Assembly (NCBI RefSeq): GCF_009184905.1
Contig: NZ_WESC01000010.1
Coordinates: 88,831-152,830 of the forward strand
DNA from: Parvibaculum sedimenti
GTDB taxonomy: Bacteria; Pseudomonadota; Alphaproteobacteria; Parvibaculales; Parvibaculaceae
Length of the DNA: 64,000 bases
Direction: 5' to 3'
The position numbers and the translations under genes were made by a program. This document shows positions 1-7,448 of the stretch, piece after piece (position 1 is the first letter of the stretch; each line of letters opens with the position of its first letter). The notes under the pieces are model-generated. The model ran no database searches, was not told the origin of the DNA, and saw only the letters and a program-made list of their open reading frames with translations.

Positions 1-2
1 AG

Positions 3-341
3 CGCATGGTCATCACGACGCATGATGCCTTCGGCTATTTCGGCGCGGCCTATGGCGTCACCTTCAGGGCGCCCGAAGGCCTCAGCACCGAAGCAGAGCC
101 AAGCGCGGGCGCGCTCGCAGGCCTCATCGACCAGATCAAGCGCGAGAAGATCAAGGCGCTCTTCATCGAGAACATGACCGATCCGCGCCTTATCCAGATG
201 ATCGCCCGGGAAACGGGCGCGGTCATGGGCGGAGAACTCTATTCCGATGCGCTGTCGAAGCCAGGCGGCCCGGCGCCCACTTACCCTGCCATGTTCCGCA
301 ACAATGTGCCGAAACTTGTCTCGGCCATGATGAAGAACTGA
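3..341 (+). CDS. Metal ABC transporter substrate-binding protein (ZnuA/TroA type), 3' part
   Basis: Last 112 residues of a gene that begins before the window. The family is the periplasmic cluster A-I binding protein that hands Zn or Mn to an ABC importer. The visible part carries the family's HDAFGYF segment, whose His is a metal ligand, the acidic-rich linker after EGLSTE, the segment FIENMTDPRLIQMIARETGA, and the closing YSDAL segment whose Asp completes the metal site. The length from HDAFGYF to the stop fits the family. Zn versus Mn cannot be told from this half, and the membrane and ATPase subunits are not in the window. Its stop codon lies inside the first copy of a 14-bp direct repeat. 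Confidence 0.85.
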   Translation, partial: RMVITTHDAFGYFGAAYGVTFRAPEGLSTEAEPSAGALAGLIDQIKREKIKALFIENMTDPRLIQMIARETGAVMGGELYSDALSKPGGPAPTYPAMFRNNVPKLVSAMMKN

Positions 342-372
342 CGGTGCGCCACTCCTGCGACGGTGCGCCACT
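340..372. repeat. 14-bp direct repeat, 19-bp period
   Basis: The word gacggtgcgccact occurs at 340-353 and again at 359-372, separated by 5 bp. The first copy overlaps the stop codon of the metal-binding protein gene. It looks like a short duplication rather than a known regulatory element. Confidence 0.8.
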
Positions 373-428
373 GGCGATTTTTCATAAACGATGTATAGGT
401 CTGCGCCGTCAGGGGCTTTAGCCCCGGC

Positions 429-456
429 GCATTCACAATCTTGCATTCACAATCTT
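429..456. repeat. 14-bp perfect tandem duplication
   Basis: The word gcattcacaatctt occurs twice head to tail (429-442, 443-456), immediately upstream of the likely start of the next gene. It creates a TTG codon at 441 that would extend that gene artificially. Confidence 0.85.
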
Positions 457-467
457 CAGGTCTACCC

Positions 468-977
468 GTGCTTACGCTGGTTTCAGAGTGGCGCCAGATG
501 ACGCCGGACGATGTCCGCGAGGTCCACAGGATCGGCGAAATCGTCCATCCCGCCTATCCCGAGGATATTGAAACGGTGAAGGAGCGGCTTTCGCTCTTCC
601 CGGCCGGCAGCTTCGTCGCATACGCAAAAGACCGACTCCTCGGCTATGCGATCTCGCATCCTTCGGTGGTCGGCAAGCCGCCGGCGCTCGACAGCATGCT
701 CGGCAGCCTGCCCGAAGACGCGAATTGTCTGTTCCTGCATGACATCGCGCTCACCGAGGCGTCGCGCGGGCTCGGCCTCGGCCGTTCGCTGCTCGACCGG
801 CTGAAGACTGCGGCGCAACAGGCCAATCTCGGCCGCATAGCGCTCGTCTCGGTGAACAATTCCCGCGGCTACTGGCAGGCGCAGGGCTTCCGCGTCTTCG
901 AGGCCGACGCGGCGCTGGCGGTGAAGCTCGCCACCTATGGAGACGACGCCGCCTATATGGTTCTGGAGATCGCCTGA
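468..977 (+). CDS. GNAT family N-acetyltransferase
   Basis: 169-residue acetyl-CoA-dependent N-acyltransferase. The fold signatures are in order: an N-terminal helix region (MTPDDVREVHRIGEIVHP), beta strands around GYAISHPSVV, the acetyl-CoA motif A around LHDIALTEASRGLGLGRSLL (Q/RxxGxG/A-like pyrophosphate loop SRGLGLG), and a late VNNSRGYWQAQGFRVF segment typical of motif B. The substrate is unknown. The frame is open to a TTG at 441, but that codon is made by the tandem duplication. GTG 468 is chosen, and ATG 498 (MTPDDV) is the next option. It stands alone on the plus strand, tail to tail with another GNAT gene with only 3 bp between the stops. Confidence 0.8.
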   Translation: MLTLVSEWRQMTPDDVREVHRIGEIVHPAYPEDIETVKERLSLFPAGSFVAYAKDRLLGYAISHPSVVGKPPALDSMLGSLPEDANCLFLHDIALTEASRGLGLGRSLLDRLKTAAQQANLGRIALVSVNNSRGYWQAQGFRVFEADAALAVKLATYGDDAAYMVLEIA

Positions 978-980
978 TCG

Positions 981-1523
981 TCAGGCTGCGCCAACCGCCG
1001 CAATCTCTTCAGACGGCTTGCCGGGCATAGGCTTCGTGATCGCCCCATGCGCGTGGCCAAAGGCGCCGATATCGAGCTCGCGGTAGAGAAGCCGTGCCGG
1101 ATCGACCGGGCCCGGCATGGTGAGCCGCCCTGCCGGAACCGGACCGAAACCGACTTTCACATAATAGGGTTCGTCGCCCACCAGAATGACGAGCTGATAG
1201 CCCATCGCCTTGGCATCGGCGAGGCCCCGCCGCATCAGATTGATGCCGACGCCCTGCCCCCGGAGCATGGGCACAACCGCGAGCGGCCCCAGCATCAGGC
1301 CCGGCACGCCGCCGATCACCACCGGCCAGAAACGCAGGCTGCCGATGAGCTTGCGCTCCTCGCCCTCGCCCATAAAGGCGACGTAGCAAAGCTCGGGGAT
1401 TGCTTCGTTGCCCTCACGCAGCCGCTGGGCTGTCTTGGCGTAGCGGCCGGGGCCGAAGCTCAGGTCGAGAAGGGCTTCGATGGCGGGGCCGTGCTCGGGC
1501 CGTTCGATCTCGATGTCAAACAT
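981..1523 (-). CDS. GNAT N-acetyltransferase, YhbS-like
   Basis: 180-residue acetyltransferase starting MFDIEIERPEHG. The domain order matches the YhbS branch of GNAT: an early LDLSFGPGRYAKTAQRLREG segment, a GSLRFWPV strand, LMLGPLAVVPMLRGQGVGINLM as the acetyl-CoA loop (RGQGVG), then VILVGDEPYYVKVGFGPV, which is the characteristic late motif of this group. The frame stays open another 23 codons upstream, but those residues are unlike the family and the ATG at 1523 gives the normal N-terminus. The substrate is unknown. It converges on the preceding GNAT gene. Confidence 0.85.
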   Translation of the reverse strand: MFDIEIERPEHGPAIEALLDLSFGPGRYAKTAQRLREGNEAIPELCYVAFMGEGEERKLIGSLRFWPVVIGGVPGLMLGPLAVVPMLRGQGVGINLMRRGLADAKAMGYQLVILVGDEPYYVKVGFGPVPAGRLTMPGPVDPARLLYRELDIGAFGHAHGAITKPMPGKPSEEIAAVGAA

Positions 1524-1874
1524 GGGATTGGGTCTTTCGGACGGGACATTGCAAAGGCTGAAAAGCGCCCGCCGCACGGTCAACTCGGGCAATCAGCCCC
1601 GGTAGACGCCGTAAACGCGGCAGCACGCCTGGGCGAGAGCCGAGCGGCCCTCGCTACCCATTCGTCGTCGCTGCGTCGTAAAGCGCGTCATGTCCGATCC
1701 CTCTGGGCTCCGCCCTTTTCGGCGAAAAGACCCTATTAGCCGCAGGCGGATAGCATGGGGCCGCCCCGACGTAAAGCGAAAGCTCGGGGCGTATCCGGTC
1801 AAAAAGGCTGGAATGTCGGGCCTTCCATCGGCTAGCTTGCCCTCCAATTCCAAACGAAAAGCAGGGAGAATTCC
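1524..1874. other. Intergenic region between divergent genes
   Basis: 351 bp between the minus-strand GNAT gene and the plus-strand dehydrogenase. It should hold both promoters. Open frames cross it on both strands but none has a family signature or a good ribosome binding site. A purine-rich GGGAGA lies just before the dehydrogenase ATG. No clear hairpin or operator was seen. Confidence 0.5.
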
Positions 1875-2789
1875 ATGGGACTTCTTGAGGGCAAGGTCGT
1901 TCTGGTCACCGGCGCCGCCGGCGGCATCGGCAAGGAATGCGCGCTGATCGCAGCCCGTGAGGGCGCGAAGGTCATCGTCAACGACCTCGGCGGCAGCGTG
2001 AAGGGCGGCGACGAGGGTAATGCCTCGGCCGCGCAGAAGACGGTCGACGAGATCAAGGCGGCGGGCGGCGAAGCGGTCGCGAACTCCGACAGCGTGGCAC
2101 TGAAGTCTGGCGCCGAGAACATGATCGCCCAGGCGCTCGACACCTTCGGCGGCCTCCACTCGATCATCAGCCCGGCCGGCATCCTGCGCGACGGCATGTT
2201 CCACAAGATGCCCGACGAGGACTGGAAGGCCGTCATCGACGTCCATCTCCATGGCAGCTACAACATCACGCGCGCGGCCATCAATCACTTCCGCGAGCAG
2301 CAGGAAGGCAGCTTCGTTCTCTTCACCTCGACCTCGGGCCTCATCGGCAATATCGGCCAGGCGAACTACGCCGCCGCCAAGATGGGCATCGCCGGTCTCT
2401 CGCGCATCATCGCCATGGAAGGCGCGGCGAAGAACGTCCGCTCCAACATCATCGCGCCCTTCGCCTGGACGCGCATGATCGCGACCATCCCGGTCAAGGA
2501 CGAAGTGTCCGCGAAGCGCGTCGAGCGCATGAAGAACGCGATGCGCGCCGAGCAGGTCGGCAATTTCGCCGTGGCGCTTGCCGCGCCGAGCTGCACGTCG
2601 AACGGCCAGATCTATTCGGTCCGCGGCAACGAGCTGGTGCTCTTCTCCCAGCCTCGCCCCGTGAAGTCGGTCGCCCGCATCGACGGCTGGACGCCCGAGA
2701 CGATCCTGACCCACGCCTTCCCTGCCATGGAAGGCGGCTATACCGACCTTGGCAATACGGGCTCGGTGTTCACCTGGGAACCGGTGTAA
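1875..2789 (+). CDS. Short-chain dehydrogenase (MFE-2-like 3-hydroxyacyl-CoA dehydrogenase type)
   Basis: 304-residue Rossmann-fold NAD(P)-dependent oxidoreductase. The dinucleotide loop TGAAGGIG is at residues 12-19 and ND at 36-37. The catalytic Ser lies in the STSG segment near 152-154, with Tyr165 and Lys169 in YAAAK. The long loop after ND (GGSVKGGDEGNASAAQKTVDEI) and the total length resemble the dehydrogenase domain of peroxisomal multifunctional enzyme 2, suggesting a 3-hydroxyacyl-CoA or hydroxysteroid substrate. The usual NNAG motif after strand 4 reads SPAG (residues 99-102), so the conserved Asn is missing. ATG 1875 is preceded by GGGAGA. Two hairpins follow the stop. Confidence 0.85.
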   Translation: MGLLEGKVVLVTGAAGGIGKECALIAAREGAKVIVNDLGGSVKGGDEGNASAAQKTVDEIKAAGGEAVANSDSVALKSGAENMIAQALDTFGGLHSIISPAGILRDGMFHKMPDEDWKAVIDVHLHGSYNITRAAINHFREQQEGSFVLFTSTSGLIGNIGQANYAAAKMGIAGLSRIIAMEGAAKNVRSNIIAPFAWTRMIATIPVKDEVSAKRVERMKNAMRAEQVGNFAVALAAPSCTSNGQIYSVRGNELVLFSQPRPVKSVARIDGWTPETILTHAFPAMEGGYTDLGNTGSVFTWEPV

Positions 2790-2803
2790 GCGCTTACCCA
2801 CAT

Positions 2804-2838
2804 TTCGTCACGGCCCGCATAAAGCGGGCCGTGACGAA
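2804..2838 (+). terminator. Perfect 15-bp hairpin after the dehydrogenase gene
   Basis: The arm ttcgtcacggcccgc (2804-2818) is exactly complementary to 2824-2838 with a 5-nt loop (ataaa). There is no T-run behind it, so it could be a transcript-end stabiliser or a weak or bidirectional terminator. Confidence 0.6.
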
Positions 2839-2861
2839 GAAGTGCATATGGACTTTTCAGG

Positions 2862-2890
2862 CGGCGACACCCATATAGGTGTCGCCGTTT
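2862..2890 (+). terminator. 10-bp hairpin with short T-run upstream of arfA
   Basis: The arm cggcgacacc (2862-2871) pairs perfectly with 2878-2887 around a 6-nt loop, followed by TTT. It lies only about 10 nt before the Shine-Dalgarno of the arfA-like gene. It may therefore end the dehydrogenase transcript or be a leader structure of the small gene. Confidence 0.55.
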
Positions 2891-2908
2891 GGCTTTCAGG
2901 AGGTTGCG

Positions 2909-3115
2909 ATGGCCCATCGAAAGAAGGCGCCTCCCAAGAGGCGCAATATCGCGGCGAAGGCACTCGCCTCACCGCTCCACCGACAGCGAGTCGTGAAAAA
3001 CCGCTGCAAATACGACCGCAAAAGGCGCGATGCCACCGAAGGCCTCGCGTCTTTTCATTTTGCTGGAAGGCAGATGAACGACCGATCTTTCTGTTCAATC
3101 CCAGCCGGAGCGTAA
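2909..3115 (+). CDS. arfA: ArfA-like alternative ribosome-rescue factor with terminator inside its frame
   Basis: 68-residue very basic protein. Residues 13-38 (N-x-x-A-x-A-L-x-x-PLHRQRVVKN...YDRK) line up with E. coli ArfA around DPLFRQRVEKN and SYMRK. ArfA recruits release factor 2 to ribosomes stalled on mRNAs without a stop codon, as a backup for tmRNA. ATG 2909 has a strong AGGAGG six bases upstream. A hairpin plus T-run lies at codons 40-51, directly after the basic core. Transcripts ending there would encode about 50 residues without a stop codon, and would drop about 17 tail residues. This is the arrangement known for arfA, where tmRNA activity keeps the product low. The full frame overlaps the convergent gene by 21 bp, but a transcript ending at the hairpin would not. 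The family call rests on a short motif. Confidence 0.65.
   Translation: MAHRKKAPPKRRNIAAKALASPLHRQRVVKNRCKYDRKRRDATEGLASFHFAGRQMNDRSFCSIPAGA
3026..3060 (+). terminator. Intrinsic terminator inside the arfA-like reading frame
   Basis: cgcgatgcc (3026-3034) pairs with ggcctcgcg (3041-3049) with one mismatch and a 6-nt loop. It is followed by tcttttcatttt, a good U-rich tract. It sits at codons 40-51 of the small gene, so RNA ending there has no stop codon. Confidence 0.7.
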
Positions 3116-3490
3116 TCTCGAATATGCTCTTTGCCACCAATGCGGCAAACCAGCGTTCATACCATGCGCCTCAGAGATATTGCATAAGACGCTAATTAAT
3201 ACGTCGTCGGGATAGCGCCCTTCCGGGTTGCCCATTTTCAGAAGATGACCCGAAATCTGGTGGTGCATGTCGGTCAAGCCGCGGGCAATCTCTATCTTCT
3301 CAGCATCCGAATAGCTTCTCTCCCGTATCGCAACGACATTGGATTCGAGCATCGCCGAATTTTCATATGTCGATCGACCGAACATATCACGTCCCACAAG
3401 AGTCAACTCCCAGCTCAGCAGAAGAAGCATTCTTGTCTGTTGCTCTGGTGACATTGCCGTAAATTGCGCGACGTAATCTGCCTTTTGCAT
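3095..3490 (-). CDS. Hypothetical protein
   Basis: 131 residues, soluble, no signal peptide or membrane segment. I do not recognise the family. The N-terminal half is helical (MSPEQQTRMLLLLSWELT), with mid-protein EKIEIARGLTDMHHQISGHL and a tail rich in Trp/Arg (GLPHWWQRAYSRLRSGWD). The gene lies 6 bp downstream of the LysR gene on the same strand, so it is probably co-transcribed with it. It converges on the arfA-like gene, with a 21-bp overlap. It could be a small regulatory or sensory protein, but nothing shows this directly. Confidence 0.65.
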   Translation of the reverse strand: MQKADYVAQFTAMSPEQQTRMLLLLSWELTLVGRDMFGRSTYENSAMLESNVVAIRERSYSDAEKIEIARGLTDMHHQISGHLLKMGNPEGRYPDDVLISVLCNISEAHGMNAGLPHWWQRAYSRLRSGWD

Positions 3491-3496
3491 GATTGG

Positions 3497-4441
3497 CTAC
3501 TTCCGGCCCTTCTTCGCCGCCTGATCGAGCGGCCCGATCCAGGGTGCCTTGCCGGGGCCGAACTCCTCGACAGCGAAATCCACGAAGGCGCGGACCTTGG
3601 CCGAGAGATGCCGCGTATGCGGATAGATGACGTGCAGCGTCAGCGGCGAAAACTGCCAGTCATCACAGACGGAGATGAGTTCTCCAGATCGCAACCTTTC
3701 GTAGCAGATGAAATCCGGCGAGAGAGAAAGCGCTTGCCCCGCCATCAGCACTGCACTCGCAGCATCGGCATTGTTGCAAAGAAGCGACCCCTTCAACTCC
3801 ACCTGCAGGCGCTTGCCGGCTGCATCTTGCATTTCCAGAAGCTCGGGCCGCTGCACCTGCGTGTAGAGGATGAAAGAGTGATCGGCGAGATCGCGCGGAT
3901 GCTTCGGAACACCGTGCGTCTTGAAATATTCCGGCGTGCCGACGATGAAGCGGCGAACGGGCGCGAGCTGCCGCGCAATGAGGCTTGAATCAAGCAGCGC
4001 CGAAATGCGCAAAGAGACGTCGAAGCCCTCCTCCATCAGATCGATGCGGCGGTCGTTCAACTCCAGATCGACGACGAGTTCGGGATAGCGGGCGAGAAAT
4101 TTCGGCAGCACCGGCCCAAGTTCGCGGATGCCGAAAGTCATTGGCGCGTTGATACGCAAACGCCCACGCACCGCGCCCTCGATGCAGACCGCATCCCTTT
4201 CCGCCTCCTCCGCCTCCGCAACGATGCGGCTCGCGCGCTCGAAAACGACCGCGCCTGCCTCGGTGACGCTGATCTTGCGCGTCGTCCGGTTCAGAAGTCG
4301 GACGCCGAGTTCGTCCTCCAGCATTGAGACCTGGCGGCTGACCATGGATTTGGAGAGTTTCAGCGCTTCGGCGGCGGCGGTGAAGCTGCCGAGTTCGACC
4401 ACCTTGGCATAGGCGGCAAAGGCATTGAGATCCAGGGCCAT
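3497..4441 (-). CDS. LysR-family transcriptional regulator
   Basis: 314 residues with the standard LysR layout. A winged helix-turn-helix occupies residues 1-60 (FAAYAKVVELGSFTAAAEAL, then SKSMVSRQVSMLEDELGVRL and LNRTTRKISVTEAG). A linker helix and a periplasmic-binding-like effector domain follow, starting near GRLRINAPMTFG. The sequence resembles the large group that includes DNA-binding regulators of quinone or aldehyde detoxification genes. It is divergent from wrbA with a 120-bp gap that contains two palindromic sites, so it probably controls the wrbA-pirin-reductase operon and itself. The effector is unknown. Confidence 0.9.
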   Translation of the reverse strand: MALDLNAFAAYAKVVELGSFTAAAEALKLSKSMVSRQVSMLEDELGVRLLNRTTRKISVTEAGAVVFERASRIVAEAEEAERDAVCIEGAVRGRLRINAPMTFGIRELGPVLPKFLARYPELVVDLELNDRRIDLMEEGFDVSLRISALLDSSLIARQLAPVRRFIVGTPEYFKTHGVPKHPRDLADHSFILYTQVQRPELLEMQDAAGKRLQVELKGSLLCNNADAASAVLMAGQALSLSPDFICYERLRSGELISVCDDWQFSPLTLHVIYPHTRHLSAKVRAFVDFAVEEFGPGKAPWIGPLDQAAKKGRK

Positions 4442-4455
4442 TTGTTTCTTCCGGG

Positions 4456-4497
4456 GAACAATATGTTCTCAAAAGACTGGATTGTTTCAGTGTTCAA
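4456..4497. promoter_or_regulatory. Candidate LysR operator sites between LysR and wrbA
   Basis: Two dyads lie in the divergent gap: gaaca-ata-tgttc at 4456-4468, and TTG-N10-CAA at 4482-4497. LysR proteins typically bind such interrupted T-N11-A dyads between their own gene and the target. Assignment is by position and pattern only. Confidence 0.35.
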
Positions 4498-4561
4498 GGC
4501 AACCAAATATAGCCCCGAAGACATTGCACAGCCCCTGACCGGGGCGACCAAGGGGTAAAAA

Positions 4562-5170
4562 ATGGCCGACAAGACGCGCGTTCTGGTTCTCTATCACAGC
4601 TCCTACGGGCATATCGAAAAGATGGCGGAAGCTGTCGCCGCCGGCGCGCGTTCGGAAGCGGACGTCGAAGTCGATGTGAAGCGCGTTCCGGAGACCATGA
4701 CCGAAGAGCAGCTCAAAGCCGCGCATATGAAGACCGACCAGATGGCCCCGGTCGTCACGGTGGACGAGCTTGCCGGCTATGACGCCATCATCCTCGGCAC
4801 GCCGACCCGCTTCGGCAACATGTCCGGCCAGATGCGCAGCTTCCTCGATCAGACGGGCGGCCTCTGGGCTAAAGGCGCGCTCATCGGCAAGGTCGGCAGC
4901 GTGTTCACGTCGACCGGCATCGGCGTCGGCAATGAGTCCACGATCCTGACGACGCATGTGACGCTGCTCCACCACGGCATGGTGGTTGTCGGCGTTCCCT
5001 TCGGCGCACCTGGCCTCGGCAACATTTCGGAAGTCCATGGCGGTTCTTTCTATGGCGCTGGTTCCATCGCGGGGCCCGACGGTTCGCGCAACCCGAGCGC
5101 GGTGGAACTCGACATGGCGAAGCATCAAGGCGCGCATGTCGCGCGCATCGCGAAGAAATTGAAGAACTGA
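4562..5170 (+). CDS. wrbA: NAD(P)H:quinone oxidoreductase WrbA
   Basis: 202-residue flavodoxin-like enzyme that reduces quinones by two electrons using FMN and NAD(P)H, avoiding semiquinone radicals. The FMN phosphate loop is [15 protein letters not shown] near residue 11-25. The family's [20 protein letters not shown] segment follows at about 80-98, then the [16 protein letters not shown] region, and the C-terminal [20 protein letters not shown] block that defines WrbA. Full family length. It is the first gene of a plus-strand set followed by pirin and a glutathionyl-hydroquinone reductase, all acting on quinone or aromatic redox compounds, and it is divergent from a LysR gene. Confidence 0.93.
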   Translation: MADKTRVLVLYHSSYGHIEKMAEAVAAGARSEADVEVDVKRVPETMTEEQLKAAHMKTDQMAPVVTVDELAGYDAIILGTPTRFGNMSGQMRSFLDQTGGLWAKGALIGKVGSVFTSTGIGVGNESTILTTHVTLLHHGMVVVGVPFGAPGLGNISEVHGGSFYGAGSIAGPDGSRNPSAVELDMAKHQGAHVARIAKKLKN

Positions 5171-5283
5171 AGAACTGAACAACCTACGCGGAGCATGTAA
5201 GCGTTCGCTCCGCGCACCCGGTCGGCGTCCCTCCCCCCGCGGCGCTGGCCGGGCGTTATTTTTAGTGAGAGAGGAGACATATC

Positions 5284-5994
5284 GTGATCGACATCAGACC
5301 ATTCGAAAGTCTCGGCGGCGCCAACCATGGTTGGCTGAACGCGAAGCATCACTTCTCCTTCAGCAATTACTACGACCCTGCCCGCATGGGCTGGGGCGTG
5401 CTGCGCGTCTGGAACGATGACCTGATCAAGCCGCGTACAGGCTTCCCGCCCCATCCCCATCGCGACATGGAGATCATCACCTTCGTGCGCGAAGGCGCGA
5501 TCACCCATCGCGACCACCTGAACAATCAGGGCCGCACGGCAGCGGGAGACGTTCAGGTCATGTCGGCCGGACGTGGAATCCAGCATGAGGAATGGAACCT
5601 CGAAGACGCGGACACCACGCTCTTCCAGATATGGATCGAAACGCGCAAGCAGGGCATTCGTCCGCGCTGGGAGCAGGCGGAATTCCCCAAGGATGATCGC
5701 AAGGGCCAGCTTGTGCAGCTCGCGAGCGGCAAGCCCGATGCGCCTGCCGAAGCGCTCTATATCGAGCAGGATGCTGCCATCCTCGGCGCCAACCTCGAAA
5801 AGGGCCAGGAAGTGACATACGCCCTTCCGGGCGGACGTCTCGGCTATCTGGTCCCGTCAAAGGGCAGTGTCACTGTCAATGGCGTGCTGGTACCAGAACG
5901 CTCGGGCGCGGCGATCCGCGACGTCGAAAACCTCGTCATTCGTGCCGAAGAAGACGCCGAGATCGTTCTCGCCGATCTTCCGCCCGAAGCTTAA
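5284..5994 (+). CDS. Pirin family protein (YhhW-like, quercetinase type)
   Basis: 236-residue bicupin. The N-terminal cupin has the metal ligands: His in PPHPHRDMEI (two His), His and Glu in GRGIQHEEWN, matching the 3-His/1-Glu site of pirins. The C-terminal cupin is shorter. Bacterial members of this type can open flavonol rings with O2 (quercetin 2,3-dioxygenase activity) and often sit near oxidative-stress genes. The start is GTG 5284 behind GAGAGGAGA. The stop lies 11 bp before the next gene, so they are clearly one operon. Physiological substrate unknown, but the neighbours suggest quinone or polyphenol turnover. Confidence 0.9.
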   Translation: MIDIRPFESLGGANHGWLNAKHHFSFSNYYDPARMGWGVLRVWNDDLIKPRTGFPPHPHRDMEIITFVREGAITHRDHLNNQGRTAAGDVQVMSAGRGIQHEEWNLEDADTTLFQIWIETRKQGIRPRWEQAEFPKDDRKGQLVQLASGKPDAPAEALYIEQDAAILGANLEKGQEVTYALPGGRLGYLVPSKGSVTVNGVLVPERSGAAIRDVENLVIRAEEDAEIVLADLPPEA

Positions 5995-6005
5995 GGAGCC
6001 GCCAC

Positions 6006-6986
6006 ATGGGATTGCTCGTCGACGGACAATGGCAGGGCCAATGGTACGACACGGGCAAGACCGGCGGCCGCTTCGTGCGCAGCGATGCAGGCTTTCGCAA
6101 CTGGGTGACGGCGGACGGGTCCGCCGGCCCCAGCGGCGAAGGCGGCTTCAGGGCGGAAGCCGGCCGCTACCATCTCTATGTCTCGCTCGCCTGCCCCTGG
6201 GCGCATCGCGCGCTGATCTTCCGCAAGCTGAAGCGGCTCGCCGGCAAGATCTCGCTCACCATTGTCGATCCGCTGATGCTGGATGAAGGCTGGACGATGA
6301 AGGGTGGCCATGCCGGCACGTCCCCGGACAATGTGAACGGCAAGACGCGGCTCTATGAGGTCTACCAACTTGCAACGCCCGATTACACAGGCCGCGTCAC
6401 CGTGCCCCTGCTTTGGGATAAGGAACGGGGCACCATCGTTTCAAACGAGTCGTCGGAAATCATCCGGATGTTCAATTCGGCATTTGACGCACTGCCCGGC
6501 GTCGACGCCTCGCTCGATTTCTACCCGCAAGGCTCACGCAGTGAGATCGACGCGATCAACGCCGTCGTCTACGACCTCGTGAACAACGGCGTCTACAAGG
6601 CCGGCTTCGCGACGAAGCAGGACGCCTATGAAGAAGCCGTGAAAGCCCTTTTTGCCGAACTCGACCGGATCGAAGAACGGCTTTCACGTCAACGCTACCT
6701 TGCAGGCGCGCAAATCACCGAAGCCGATTGGCGGCTCCTTACGACGCTGATCCGTTTCGACGCGGTCTATCACGGCCACTTCAAATGCAACCTGCGCCGC
6801 ATCGCGGATTATCCGAACATCGCGAATTATACGCGTGAGCTTTATCAGATGCCGGGCGTCGCCGAGACGGTAAATCTTGATCATATCAAGCTGCACTATT
6901 ACGGCAGCCACAAGACGATAAATCCCACCGGCATCGTGCCGCTAGGGCCCCTGCTCAATTTCGACGCGCCGCATGATCGCGGCTGA
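6006..6986 (+). CDS. yqjG: Glutathionyl-hydroquinone reductase (ECM4/YqjG, xi-class GST)
   Basis: 326 residues. The catalytic Cys is in SLACPWAHRAL (near residue 64), the CPWA motif of xi-class glutathione transferases that use glutathione to reduce glutathionyl-hydroquinones. The N-terminal GRFVRSDAGFRNWVTADGS segment, the mid-protein VPLLWDKERGTIVSNESSEI thioredoxin-fold end, and the C-terminal RFDAVYHGHFKCNLRRIADY segment are all family hallmarks. ATG 6006 has AAGGAG upstream. It is the third gene of the wrbA-pirin operon and completes a pathway-like set for reducing quinones and removing glutathione adducts. Confidence 0.92.
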   Translation: MGLLVDGQWQGQWYDTGKTGGRFVRSDAGFRNWVTADGSAGPSGEGGFRAEAGRYHLYVSLACPWAHRALIFRKLKRLAGKISLTIVDPLMLDEGWTMKGGHAGTSPDNVNGKTRLYEVYQLATPDYTGRVTVPLLWDKERGTIVSNESSEIIRMFNSAFDALPGVDASLDFYPQGSRSEIDAINAVVYDLVNNGVYKAGFATKQDAYEEAVKALFAELDRIEERLSRQRYLAGAQITEADWRLLTTLIRFDAVYHGHFKCNLRRIADYPNIANYTRELYQMPGVAETVNLDHIKLHYYGSHKTINPTGIVPLGPLLNFDAPHDRG

Positions 6987-6992
6987 GAGCGT

Positions 6993-7346
6993 CTATTTCT
7001 CGGTATGGGAGAAGACGCGCTTCACATCGATCATGGTGCGATATTCATTGTAGCGCATACTGCTCGGCATTCTCGCGTTGAACGCCTTGAGTTGCTCATT
7101 GTTACTCAATGAGACGGCCTGCTCCACCGACGCAATCACACAAGCGCGCCCCATATTGGGTCCGCGCGGCATCGACATGCATTCCCGCGCCGCGGTGTGC
7201 ACAAGCGTGAGCTGCTGATCGTTGAGGGCGCTCAGCGTCGCATCGTCCGTCGGAAAATCGCTCGCCGAACCGGCGAACGCCGGAACGGCCAAAAGAAAAG
7301 CGGCGAGTCCGAGCGCCACGGCGACACCGGAAATATTCTTCATCAT
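6993..7346 (-). CDS. Secreted hypothetical protein
   Basis: 117 residues. The N-terminus (MMKNISGVAVALGLAAFLLA, then VPAFAGS) is a clear signal peptide with an AFA cleavage site. The mature part of about 90 residues has two Cys (ARECMSM and GRACVIAS), which could form a disulphide in the periplasm. No family recognised. The frame is open far upstream, but AAGGAGGAAG lies just before the double ATG at 7346/7343, fixing the start. It converges on the hydroquinone reductase, with 6 bp between stops, and is divergent from the amidase gene. Confidence 0.75.
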   Translation of the reverse strand: MMKNISGVAVALGLAAFLLAVPAFAGSASDFPTDDATLSALNDQQLTLVHTAARECMSMPRGPNMGRACVIASVEQAVSLSNNEQLKAFNARMPSSMRYNEYRTMIDVKRVFSHTEK

Positions 7347-7448
7347 CTCTCTTCCTCCTTGCCTGCTTCCAGTCGCGCGCGCCATAAAATGCTGGCCGCC
7401 GCGCTGTGTCTCCTTAAAATGAATGAAGGACAGAATATTGGGGGAATG

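Noticed and set aside
1593..2801. 402-codon open frame on the minus strand opposite the dehydrogenase
   Set aside because: Arg/Ala/Asp-rich shadow with no family likeness. The plus strand carries the Rossmann and YxxxK motifs.
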